A stretch of DNA of 64,000 nucleotides, taken from assembly GCF_019457535.1 (NCBI RefSeq), contig NZ_CP080417.1, forward strand, positions 248,001-312,000, in the 5' to 3' direction. Within the stretch, counting starts at the first letter, position 1; each line of letters begins with the position of its first letter. Source of the stretch: Shewanella halotolerans. GTDB taxonomy: Bacteria > Pseudomonadota > Gammaproteobacteria > Enterobacterales > Shewanellaceae. The notes beneath the pieces were generated by a model that saw only the letters and a program-made list of their open reading frames with translations, did no database searches and was not told the DNA's origin. A program made the position numbers and the translations under genes. Shown here piece by piece: positions 42,552-49,934 of the stretch.

Positions 42552-43298
42552 TTACTTCTTAGAAGATTGAATGACATCCCAACCATAACCGCCTTTACCC
42601 GAGCGCACGGCGTGTGAATTGGTGTAAGGGATGAAGTCAAACATCAAGGTTTCACCTGGGCCAACATCTTTTGGCCACTGATATTTAAAGGTAGAGAACT
42701 TACCATCGAGCGGGAACCAGTACATGTAGATCAGATCCTGATCATCATAGGTGTTTGGTGTGTAGTGCATCGCTTTACTCGGGATCTCGATATAGTCCCC
42801 GGGTTGGAAAGGCTGCATTCTCTCTTGTGCCCAGGTCAGACCTTCACCGCTAAGGTTGTAGTAGCACTCCATCTCTCTGTGGTAGTGAGGAATGGCGGTA
42901 CCAGGGGCGACTCGTACCAGACCGATAACTGTCGGTTCGTCGTTGAGCTCTTTCCAGCACATGCCAACCTCGGTGGCACTGGCGCCGCCTTCCGGACAGG
43001 GGATCAGCGTGTCGGGATCGGCAATCGTCCAGGTCAACCAGCCTGAGTCATTGGCACCCTTACCGCCATGATCGTTCGACTTGACCGAGAAGATGTCCTT
43101 CTCGCCACTCTGTAACTCTTTAAGGTAAGCCATCGCCTGCTCTTGTTTGCACACCATAGGCAGAGTCTTGGTTGGCGCATTGATGGTCGATAGGGTCGGT
43201 TTCTCATTGTGCCAAGGCTTGTCGGCTGGCTTATCGGCAGCAACGGCGCAGCCGGTCATCAATATTGCTGAGCTGATCAGTAGTTTTTTCATCATCAT
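42552..43298 (-). CDS. Exported cupin, DMSP-lyase-like (module 2)
   Basis: A 248-residue cupin paralogous to that at 35601. The N-terminus (MKKLLISSAILMTGCAVAAD) could be a signal peptide or a lipoprotein signal with Cys17 of the three-Met form. Cupin motif 1 is HYHREMECYYNLSGEG, motif 2 GDYIEIPSKAMHYTP. The flanking segments VGMCWKELNDEPTVIG and STFKYQWPKDV align with VGYIWKELSDSPVVIG and DGFKYYWRKDV of the first cupin. The metal-binding His and Glu are therefore conserved in both, while residues around them differ, suggesting related but distinct substrates. It lies 23 bases after the cytochrome gene. Confidence 0.78.
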   Translation of the reverse strand: MMMKKLLISSAILMTGCAVAADKPADKPWHNEKPTLSTINAPTKTLPMVCKQEQAMAYLKELQSGEKDIFSVKSNDHGGKGANDSGWLTWTIADPDTLIPCPEGGASATEVGMCWKELNDEPTVIGLVRVAPGTAIPHYHREMECYYNLSGEGLTWAQERMQPFQPGDYIEIPSKAMHYTPNTYDDQDLIYMYWFPLDGKFSTFKYQWPKDVGPGETLMFDFIPYTNSHAVRSGKGGYGWDVIQSSKK

Positions 43299-43321
43299 AT
43301 CCTTTCGCGTTTTATTGCTTA

Positions 43322-43675
43322 TTAGTGTTTGAATTTGGGGTAGTCGAAGTTATGACAGTCCATGCAGATTGCCTGTTTAGGCGTGTGCTCTCCGTGACAC
43401 TCCATGCAGGGAGCCTCTTGGCCATAGTGCATGCTGTCATGTGGATTCTGTTTGGCGTCATGGCCTTCGCGTTTGGTCTGCTCCGCCAACTCACTCATGT
43501 CGTGACACTGTAGGCAGGCCTGATCCGAGGGAAAACGTTTGGCGCCTTGGTCATGACAGGTCTTACAGCCGGAGTCGTAGACCATGTCATGGTAGTCACG
43601 CTTGTCTCTCGCATGTGCCGAAAGGGTGAGACAGCTAGTCAATGCCAGCAAAAGTAATAGGTTGATCTTATTCAT
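43322..43675 (-). CDS. Periplasmic tetraheme cytochrome c (module 2)
   Basis: A 117-residue exported cytochrome with signal peptide MNKINLLLLLALTSCLTLSAHA and four haem motifs: CKTCH, CLQCH, CMECH and CMDCH. It is the counterpart of the cytochrome at 38924 and has the same position, directly after the flavoprotein gene (9 bases). It should donate electrons to that flavoprotein. Additional His residues (for example in DYHDMVYDSG and NPHDSMHYG) can supply the second axial haem ligands. Confidence 0.92.
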   Translation of the reverse strand: MNKINLLLLLALTSCLTLSAHARDKRDYHDMVYDSGCKTCHDQGAKRFPSDQACLQCHDMSELAEQTKREGHDAKQNPHDSMHYGQEAPCMECHGEHTPKQAICMDCHNFDYPKFKH

Positions 43676-43684
43676 GTTAATTCC

Positions 43685-45187
43685 TTATGCTTTCATCATT
43701 GAACGCGCAGCGGTTACGCCGAACGCCATGCATTCTGGTGTGGAACAGCCCCCTAAGCGGCTAACGCCGTGAATTCCGCCCGATACTTCACCGGCGGCGT
43801 AAAGACCCGGGATCTTCTTACCTGTCTTAGCGGCGATCACCTCGGCCTTGGTGTTGATTTGAATACCGCCCTGACAGTAGTGCACCTTGGGCCATAAGCG
43901 CTGCACGATGAACGGAGGAGTGAGGTAGATACCCGTACTCATGTTCATACGTTTGCCAAATTGAGGGTCCTCACCGGCCTTGACGTAGGTATTCCAGTCT
44001 TCAATTTGCTTTTTCAGTGGCTTTAGAGGCACTTCGAAATGCTTGGCGATGGCCTCGACGCTGTCGAACTCCCACGCGACCTTGTAGCGCAGTACATTTT
44101 CCAGAGAAGGGTCTTTTTGCGCTTCGTGTTTAGGCGCAATCAATAACGCTGGATTTGGTTTGCCATCTTTATCGCGGCGCTGTACCTCAAGATCCGCACG
44201 GGTCTTGCGATCGGCCGTTTCGTTCATGAAACGCTGACCGGTAGACCTGTCAATTGCGATAGAGTGAGGGAAGTTGTAGAGAGAGAAGCCGGCGCCATAG
44301 CCGAATCCGCCTTCGTCGGGAGAGGCCCAGGGACCAGACTGAATGAAGCTCAAGTGGACAGGCATGGCTCCTTCGGCCAGCATGGCAATCAGGCCATCGC
44401 CGGTGGCGCCGCGAGCATTGGTACAGCCAACTTCAGGGCCAAGATTGGGGTCAAGCGCCTGACGGAAGCTGACATTCGCACCAAAGCCTCCCGTTGCGAT
44501 CAACACGCCTCGCAGGGCGCGAACATTGATCAGTTCGCCTGAGTCTTCATGGCCGAAGTGGTAGCCTCTACGCACCTTAATACCGAGTACCGAACCATCT
44601 TTAGCCGTGATAAGACCTTCAAATTTATGACGTATCTTGGTTTTTACACCATAGCTGCGAGCGGTTTTGAGCATGGGCCGGATGAAGCCTGAACCGCTGC
44701 GTTCGACGACCTGATGACTACGGGTGGCGCTGGTTCCACCCGTATTGATGATGTGGTCGCGGTAGATACAACCACAATCCTTGGTGAGCTGGTAGATATA
44801 GGGGCCAAGCTCGGCGCTGTGGCGTAACAAGACTTCGCTGGCGTAGCCTCGTCCCGATTTGAGTTGATCTTGTACCATCAGCTCGGCGCTATCTTCGATG
44901 CCGAGCTTTTTCTGTAAGTCTGTATTGGCGAAGCAGGCTTGACCGGCGTTTAAGGTGCTGTTACCGCCATATACGCCCAGTTTTTCGAATACCACGACAT
45001 CTTTAGCACCAAGCTTGCCGGCTTCAACCGCCGCGGCTAAACCTGCAAAGCCTGAGCCCACTATGATAATCTCATGTTCCTCATCCCACTTGATGTCGGA
45101 TGGGCTGGCATGAGTAGCGAAGGGGACGAGTGCACCAGCGGCAGCTGCTCCCGCACCTAATTTTAAAAACGAACGTCTTGTTTGCAT
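43685..45187 (-). CDS. Tat-exported FAD-dependent reductase, fumarate/urocanate reductase type (module 2)
   Basis: A 500-residue paralogue of the flavoprotein at 39298. The Tat signal is canonical (QTRRSFLKLGAGAAAAG); IIIVGSGFAGLAAAVEAG binds FAD. Arg in FMNETADRKTRADLE, His in VHYCQGG and Arg in GGIHGVSRLGG are kept. The segment aligned with IQTGHWGSPD of module 1 reads IQSGPWASPD, so the His is replaced by Pro, and MGG is replaced by QGG. The two enzymes therefore probably act on different enoates. It is the first gene of the operon flavoprotein, cytochrome, cupin, DUF3299. GGAGG is 7 bases before the ATG and lies inside an inverted repeat. Confidence 0.87.
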   Translation of the reverse strand: MQTRRSFLKLGAGAAAAGALVPFATHASPSDIKWDEEHEIIIVGSGFAGLAAAVEAGKLGAKDVVVFEKLGVYGGNSTLNAGQACFANTDLQKKLGIEDSAELMVQDQLKSGRGYASEVLLRHSAELGPYIYQLTKDCGCIYRDHIINTGGTSATRSHQVVERSGSGFIRPMLKTARSYGVKTKIRHKFEGLITAKDGSVLGIKVRRGYHFGHEDSGELINVRALRGVLIATGGFGANVSFRQALDPNLGPEVGCTNARGATGDGLIAMLAEGAMPVHLSFIQSGPWASPDEGGFGYGAGFSLYNFPHSIAIDRSTGQRFMNETADRKTRADLEVQRRDKDGKPNPALLIAPKHEAQKDPSLENVLRYKVAWEFDSVEAIAKHFEVPLKPLKKQIEDWNTYVKAGEDPQFGKRMNMSTGIYLTPPFIVQRLWPKVHYCQGGIQINTKAEVIAAKTGKKIPGLYAAGEVSGGIHGVSRLGGCSTPECMAFGVTAARSMMKA

Positions 45188-45190
45188 GTA

Positions 45191-45214
45191 TTACCTCCGA
45201 TTAACTTGAGGTAA
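45191..45214 (-). promoter_or_regulatory. Inverted repeat covering the flavoprotein ribosome binding site
   Basis: TTACCTC (45191-45197) and GAGGTAA (45208-45214) are perfect inverted repeats 10 bases apart. On the minus-strand mRNA the half nearer the gene contains the Shine-Dalgarno GGAGG of the flavoprotein, so the hairpin would hide it. It could instead be a TetR operator, since the TetR gene is divergent. Confidence 0.5.
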
Positions 45215-45375
45215 CAGTAATTTTTGGGCTGTATTCCAATCATGCGCAAAATCACACTTTAATATGGAAAAGAAAGTTTTATGTGATGATGATTAAGAAA
45301 ATGTTTCTTTTTATTATGTTAAAGATATAGGAGTCATAAAATAGGCCGTAGATTAATTATTGTGTGGTGAATCAT

Positions 45376-46149
45376 ATGCGCTGTCCCAGAGATGATTTTG
45401 AGGCGTTAAGGTGTAATCAGTTACTAGATGAAGCTGAAAAGTTAATTGATAATCAAGGTGTTGTTTCGTTCAGATTTGCGCAGATCGCTAAGCAGGCGGG
45501 TTGCTCAACGAATACACTTTATAAGTATTTTGAATCAAAAGAAGATGTATTAGTTTGTCTTTTCTTAAGAAATACCACATCAACCAGAATACCTGTGTTT
45601 ATCGATGAAAATCCTGATTTTGATATTTATCAGCGCGCGGTGCTTCCCTTGTTATTTACCTTTGAAATGGTTCGAAGAAGCTCAATATTTAATATATTAA
45701 GGTTGGTTTCGATAAATAGTATGTTTTGGCAGCTCGCAAGTTCAGAAAAAATAGATGTTCTTAGGCATAGAGTGAATCTGTTTTGGAGCTGTATCAGGCA
45801 ACCTATAGATGCCGCCGTTGCCGCAGGAGAACTGCAGGCGACAGAGGTGGAAGTTAAAGAGTTGGTGCAGTCCCTGTACTTTTTCTTAGCGGGGGCGACA
45901 TCTTCTTGCGAGAGCAGGTTAATGGATGAGTATTATCTGACACCGGACAATGAGACACAGTATCGTCATATAAGCCATCTGATGAATCGATATCGTTGGA
46001 AGCGGCCCATTACTAAAGAGATGATGCAGGAGATGACTCGGCGCATTAGCCTTTTTCTCGATAAGGGGCAGGGAAAGGTTCGTTCCTGTCAGACCTGTCT
46101 TGCAGTTGGTAAGTGTCATCACTGTGGCGAGTTAGCATACCAAGAGTAA
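45376..46149 (+). CDS. TetR-family regulator with Cys-rich C-terminus (module 2)
   Basis: A 257-residue TetR regulator, paralogue of that at 41147 (MRCPRDDFEALRCNQLLDEA against MKCPTETLPMMRCNQILDAA). The ATG at 45376 is chosen from that alignment; GTG at 45364 is an alternative. The HTH reads IAKQAGCSTNTLYKYFESKED. The C-terminus has four Cys in two pairs (SCQTC and KCHHC), a possible metal or Fe-S site. The coding sequence is clearly more AT-rich than the first TetR gene, which hints at a different history. It is divergent from the module 2 operon. Confidence 0.83.
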   Translation: MRCPRDDFEALRCNQLLDEAEKLIDNQGVVSFRFAQIAKQAGCSTNTLYKYFESKEDVLVCLFLRNTTSTRIPVFIDENPDFDIYQRAVLPLLFTFEMVRRSSIFNILRLVSINSMFWQLASSEKIDVLRHRVNLFWSCIRQPIDAAVAAGELQATEVEVKELVQSLYFFLAGATSSCESRLMDEYYLTPDNETQYRHISHLMNRYRWKRPITKEMMQEMTRRISLFLDKGQGKVRSCQTCLAVGKCHHCGELAYQE

Positions 46150-46296
46150 AGGAAGAAACTCCTGGGGCGTAACACCTTGGCTGTCTAAAAATCTGTACTC
46201 TGGATGGGATGAAGAATTTCGTGCCAGACCGCTTATGGCTTGACTTTAAAGCAGGGCGTCCATAGTCTGCTAGATCAGTATTTAAGGTGGTATGCA

Positions 46297-47388
46297 ATGC
46301 AAATAAATTACAATTTAAAACCTGCGTCTGAACGCCGAACACAGCAGTTTAAGCCCGAGACCAATGTTGGTTTTGGCAATCTTAGAACTGACCATATGTT
46401 TTTGATGGATTACCGCGATGGGGAGTGGCGGGATCCTAGGGTAGTCCCTTACGGACCATTCGAGATGGCGCCCGGTGCCATGGCACTGCACTATGGTCAG
46501 TCCATCTTCGAGGGGGCTAAGGCCTTCATGCATGACGATGGTGAGATCTATACCTTCCGTTTAAACAAGAATGCCGAGCGTCTCAACCTGAGTGGTGAGG
46601 TGGTCTGTATTCCTCCTGTTCCCGAGGCGATGCAGTTGGCGGGTATCAATGCCCTGATCGATGTCGACAGGCTCTGGTTTCCGATGCAGGATGGGGCCTG
46701 TCTCTATATTCGTCCCTTCGTGTTTGCCACCGAAGACAGACTCTCGGTGAGTCCGAGCCAGCAATATACCTTCTGTGTCATGTTGAGCCCGAGTGGCGCC
46801 TATTATGCCGATGGCTTCGATAAGGCGATTCGTCTGCTGATCACCGAGCGATTCCACCGCGCGGTATCTGGTGGCACGGGTGCTTCTAAGGCGGCGGGTA
46901 ACTATGCTGCCTCGCTCAGAGCGGGTAAGGCCGCAGCGGAATACGGTGCGGCCCAGGTATTGTATCTCGACGCCAACAACAAGCAGATCGAAGAGGTGGG
47001 TGCCATGAACCACTTCCACGTGCTTAAAGATGGCACCATCATCATACCTAAATTTACCGATACCATTTTGAAGTCTATTACCTCGCAATCCATCATGGAG
47101 CTGGGAGAAGCGCTTGGCTGTGAGGTGCGCCAAGAGACGGTCATGCTGGACAAGTTTGTTGCCGATATCGAGTCTGGCGAGATCGTCGAGGCCGGTGGCT
47201 TCGGTACCGCCGCCGTGGTGTCGCCAGTGGGCTCTTATATCTTCGAAGACCATAGAGTATTGACGGTCGGTGATGGCCAGGTGGGCGAGCATACCCGCCG
47301 CATCTATCAGGTGCTGACGGATATCCAGAAGGGTAAGCGTCAGGGCCCTGAAGGCTGGATGCAAAAGGTTGAGCGCGTCGCGCCCTAA
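46297..47388 (+). CDS. Branched-chain amino acid aminotransferase (long form)
   Basis: A 363-residue class IV PLP aminotransferase. HYGQSIFEGAKAFMHDDG, LYIRPFVFATED, GGTGASKAAGNYAASL (the PLP Lys lies in this region) and EVGAMNHFHVLKDG match the long BCAT2-type family, which differs from the shorter IlvE at 61123. It interconverts Leu, Ile and Val with their 2-oxo acids. The ATG at 46297 is selected because AAGGTGG lies 6 bases upstream; an in-frame start at 46240 precedes that site. It stands alone between a TetR gene and a terminator. Confidence 0.88.
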   Translation: MQINYNLKPASERRTQQFKPETNVGFGNLRTDHMFLMDYRDGEWRDPRVVPYGPFEMAPGAMALHYGQSIFEGAKAFMHDDGEIYTFRLNKNAERLNLSGEVVCIPPVPEAMQLAGINALIDVDRLWFPMQDGACLYIRPFVFATEDRLSVSPSQQYTFCVMLSPSGAYYADGFDKAIRLLITERFHRAVSGGTGASKAAGNYAASLRAGKAAAEYGAAQVLYLDANNKQIEEVGAMNHFHVLKDGTIIIPKFTDTILKSITSQSIMELGEALGCEVRQETVMLDKFVADIESGEIVEAGGFGTAAVVSPVGSYIFEDHRVLTVGDGQVGEHTRRIYQVLTDIQKGKRQGPEGWMQKVERVAP

Positions 47389-47405
47389 CCCTTGAATCTG
47401 ATATG

Positions 47406-47433
47406 AAAAAGGCGCCTATCAGGCGCCTTTTTT
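47406..47433. terminator. Bidirectional intrinsic terminator
   Basis: AAAGGCGCCT and AGGCGCCTTT pair perfectly around ATC, with an A-run to the left and a T-run to the right. It serves the aminotransferase (+) and the convergent lipoprotein gene (-). Confidence 0.9.
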
Positions 47434-47860
47434 AATTGAACATCACGGTGGCGGAGACCCGTACCGGCTGGGCCGTCTTATTGTCGACCGTGGCGTTAAA
47501 TCTCTGCTCGCTAAATCTGGCTAGCAGGGCCTCTCTTTGCTCGGGCGAGATAGATAGATCGTCGAGTTCGAGATCCACTAACTGCCCCGATGGGTTGATG
47601 CCAAAGCTGATATTGAGTTTCTGTTTTTGTTCGATTAATCCCTGCCAATTCAGGGTGTTGTCTTGGATAACCCAATACTTACTTAGCTGCGCCGGAGTGA
47701 CCTCTAGATAGTCTCTCTCTGCCTGGGCGGGGAGATTGCTCTGACAGGCAGAGACAAATAGGGGTAAGGTGATTAGCGCAAACAAGCGGAAAAGCGATGA
47801 CGGTTTGTGTCTAGCGATAAAATGGACTGGATTCACAGCGACTACTCTCTGCCAATGCAT
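47432..47860 (-). CDS. Predicted lipoprotein of unknown function
   Basis: A 142-residue protein. A basic N-terminus of about 20 residues is followed by LFRLFALITLPLFVSAC, a lipobox with the Cys at about residue 39. The mature part is about 100 residues (DNTLNWQGLIEQKQKLNISFG, then LDDLSISPEQREALLARFSEQRF and a final VRVSATVMF) and resembles the small C-terminal domain of TonB-like proteins in its strand-helix-strand order. That likeness is weak and I name no function. A start further into the gene is possible because the leader is long. Confidence 0.65.
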   Translation of the reverse strand: MHWQRVVAVNPVHFIARHKPSSLFRLFALITLPLFVSACQSNLPAQAERDYLEVTPAQLSKYWVIQDNTLNWQGLIEQKQKLNISFGINPSGQLVDLELDDLSISPEQREALLARFSEQRFNATVDNKTAQPVRVSATVMFN

Positions 47861-47986
47861 ATCTATGCATTTAGTTTGGTCATTCAGGCAGACAAGTATA
47901 TTAACATTTAGTTAAAATTTGTAGTCAAATTTATGACATTTACAATAATTTGGCGTGAAGATTGAGTGACATCTGATTTTAAAGAG

Positions 47987-48022
47987 AAAAGGCCTTGCCG
48001 GAAGGGAGGGGCAAGGCCTTTT
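47987..48022 (-). terminator. Terminator after the GntR regulator
   Basis: AAAAGGCCTTGCC and GGCAAGGCCTTTT (47987-47999, 48010-48022) form a perfect 13-bp stem. It lies 46 bases past the GntR stop and has a U-run in the minus direction from its outer arm. Confidence 0.85.
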
Positions 48023-48067
48023 CAAGTCGATGCCAACGAGTGTTCGCTGGCATGAACCCGGTTCGCG

Positions 48068-48769
48068 CTACTCTGCCTGTAGCGCCTTAAGTCGTTTCTC
48101 TGTATTGATTCGACCCTGTTCAATATGACGTCGCATCAAGAGGCTGGCCAATTCGCCGTCGCCAGCGGCAATGGCTTCGACAATGCGTCTGTGTTCGGCG
48201 ATCGCCCTGGTCGGCCGGCTCTCGCTGGTGCATTGATAACGATACATGCGCAGCAGGTGGTAGAGGTTGCCGATTAGCGTTTCCTGCAGGTGGCGACTGC
48301 CGCTGGCGCGTATGATGCGGTAGTGGAAATCCACATCACCATCTTGTTGAAAATAGGTGTCGCCCTTGGCCAGTGCCGCTTCCTGACTATCCATCAGGCG
48401 TTGCAGTTGCATCAGTGCCGTTGGCGTAATATGTTTCGCGGCCAGCTCGCAGGCCATGCCTTCCAACACGCTGCGCAGACGATAGAGGTCGTTGAGTTCA
48501 TCTATCGAAAGTTGAGCGACGCGGGCACCGACATGGGGGATTCTGACGATGAGACGACGACGCTCCAGGGTCAGCAGGGCTTCCCGGGTGGGGCCGCGGC
48601 TGATGCCGTAGCGTTGGGCAAGCATCTGCTCGTTGATCTTATTGCCGGGGGCGAGTTCTCCCTTGATGATACTGGTCTGGATCGCCTGTAAGGCTTTATC
48701 GGCCAGGGTGAGTGCGGGCGTCTCTGTGTCTAATGTGGTTATTGCATCTAACGCCATGGACTTGCTCAT
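48068..48769 (-). CDS. GntR-family (FadR/FCD subfamily) transcriptional regulator
   Basis: A 233-residue regulator. The N-terminal winged HTH is GELAPGNKINEQMLAQRYGI followed by SRGPTREALLTLERRRLI; the C-terminal FCD helical domain has DVDFHYRIIRASGSRHL and EHRRIVEAIAAGD with likely metal-ligand Asp and His residues. FCD regulators respond to organic acids. It resembles propionate-type PrpR repressors in general form, but no prp genes are adjacent here, so I do not use that name. Two copies of TTGTCAACAA upstream suggest self-regulation. Confidence 0.85.
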   Translation of the reverse strand: MSKSMALDAITTLDTETPALTLADKALQAIQTSIIKGELAPGNKINEQMLAQRYGISRGPTREALLTLERRRLIVRIPHVGARVAQLSIDELNDLYRLRSVLEGMACELAAKHITPTALMQLQRLMDSQEAALAKGDTYFQQDGDVDFHYRIIRASGSRHLQETLIGNLYHLLRMYRYQCTSESRPTRAIAEHRRIVEAIAAGDGELASLLMRRHIEQGRINTEKRLKALQAE

Positions 48770-48811
48770 TAAGGGATTGGAGAAGTTATGAAATTAGTGC
48801 GGGAAGTGTAA

Positions 48812-48918
48812 ATTGTCAACAATCTAAGGGTAGAACTTAAGTCTAACGCAAGTTTTTAACTATTATTTCTGTGGGTTACTGATGTTTGGCATCTTTGCTA
48901 AGATGATTTTGTTGACAA
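48812..48918. promoter_or_regulatory. Paired TTGTCAACAA sites upstream of the GntR gene
   Basis: TTGTCAACAA occurs at 48813-48822, and its reverse complement TTGTTGACAA at 48909-48918. With flanks, ATTGTCAACAAT and GTTGTCAACAAA agree at 10 of 12 positions. Both lie in the 193-base gap before the GntR gene, where GntR proteins commonly bind their own promoter. Confidence 0.45.
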
Positions 48919-48962
48919 CTCGAGGCATTCGCCGCCAGGGAGGGCGGCGAATGGAGCTAAGG

Positions 48963-49910
48963 TTAGCGACTCTCAGCCAGGGAGCGGGTCTCTTCGCTAA
49001 CCAGCTGATCTGAGTTGTAGCGGGTCAAGATCTGGTGAATTTGCTCATCTTTCTGTTGCCAGACGCCGTTGAGCCAACGCTGGAACTGGGCACGACACTC
49101 GGCGTCGTTGAAATATTGCTGATCGTCCACCTCGGGCACCGGCATAGATTCGATGCGCACCACGATACGTTTCACCTTGCCGTGCATCACCTCGGATAGC
49201 GTGTTGTCGGCCGAGTCGGGATAGACCAGGGTGACGTTAAGCAGGCTGGTAAACTGCTCGCCCATGGCCGAGATGGTAAAAGCGATGCCGCCCGCCTTTG
49301 GGCGCAGCAGATAGCGGTATGGAGAGCGCTGACGAGCCTTCTTCTCCGGGGTGAAGCGACTACCTTCCACATAGTTGATGATAGAGGTAGGAATGGTCCT
49401 AAACTTTTCACAGGAGCGGCGGGTGGTCTCTAAGTCTTTGCCCTTGAGTTTAGGGTTTTTACGCAGCTGCTTGGCGCTGGTGCGATTCATGAAAGGCATG
49501 TCCAATGCCCAGCAACCGAGGCCAAGGAAAGGCACATAGAGCAGCTCTTTCTTCAGGAAGAACTTGAGCATAGGGATGTTGTTACGCAGCACATAGGTGA
49601 GGGCGGCGATGTCGAACCCGCTGAGATGATTGCTGATCAGCAGGTACCAGCCATCTTTCTTCAGTCCTTCAAGCCCTTCGATATCCCACTCTATCTTGGC
49701 GATCAAAAACAGAATGCCGCCATTGAGGCTGGCCCAGCTCCACATGCAGCGATTCATCAAGTGAGTGATCCCGGTGCGCAGCAGTGTGATCGGTAGCAGG
49801 AGTTTAATTATGCCGCCAACGCAGATCAAAGTACTCCATAACACAGTGTTGATGATCAACAAGGTCAGGCTAAGCGCAAACAGGAGGGGTCCGGGTAAAA
49901 AATTTAGCAT
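48963..49910 (-). CDS. PlsC-type acyltransferase (YihG-like)
   Basis: A 315-residue membrane-bound acyltransferase. An N-terminal hydrophobic anchor is followed by the HX4D motif in SNHLSGFDIAALTYVL and the substrate-binding NYVEGSRFTPEK. KPKAGGIAFTISAMGEQ is typical of the YihG branch of 1-acyl-glycerol-3-phosphate acyltransferases. It should add an acyl chain at position 2 of lysophosphatidate or a related lysolipid. It is 24 bases from a paralogue encoded upstream in the same orientation, so both are in one unit. Confidence 0.87.
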   Translation of the reverse strand: MLNFLPGPLLFALSLTLLIINTVLWSTLICVGGIIKLLLPITLLRTGITHLMNRCMWSWASLNGGILFLIAKIEWDIEGLEGLKKDGWYLLISNHLSGFDIAALTYVLRNNIPMLKFFLKKELLYVPFLGLGCWALDMPFMNRTSAKQLRKNPKLKGKDLETTRRSCEKFRTIPTSIINYVEGSRFTPEKKARQRSPYRYLLRPKAGGIAFTISAMGEQFTSLLNVTLVYPDSADNTLSEVMHGKVKRIVVRIESMPVPEVDDQQYFNDAECRAQFQRWLNGVWQQKDEQIHQILTRYNSDQLVSEETRSLAESR

Positions 49911-49934
49911 CTTTCTAAAGCACCTTATCTGCGG

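Noticed and set aside
39298..45187. Fumarate reductase or L-aspartate oxidase as the name for the flavoproteins
   Set aside because: Tat signals and tetraheme partners exclude NadB, and the second carboxylate-binding segment does not match fumarate reductase.
48068..48769. Naming the GntR regulator PrpR
   Set aside because: No methylcitrate-cycle genes are adjacent, and the FCD family is too broad to name from sequence alone.
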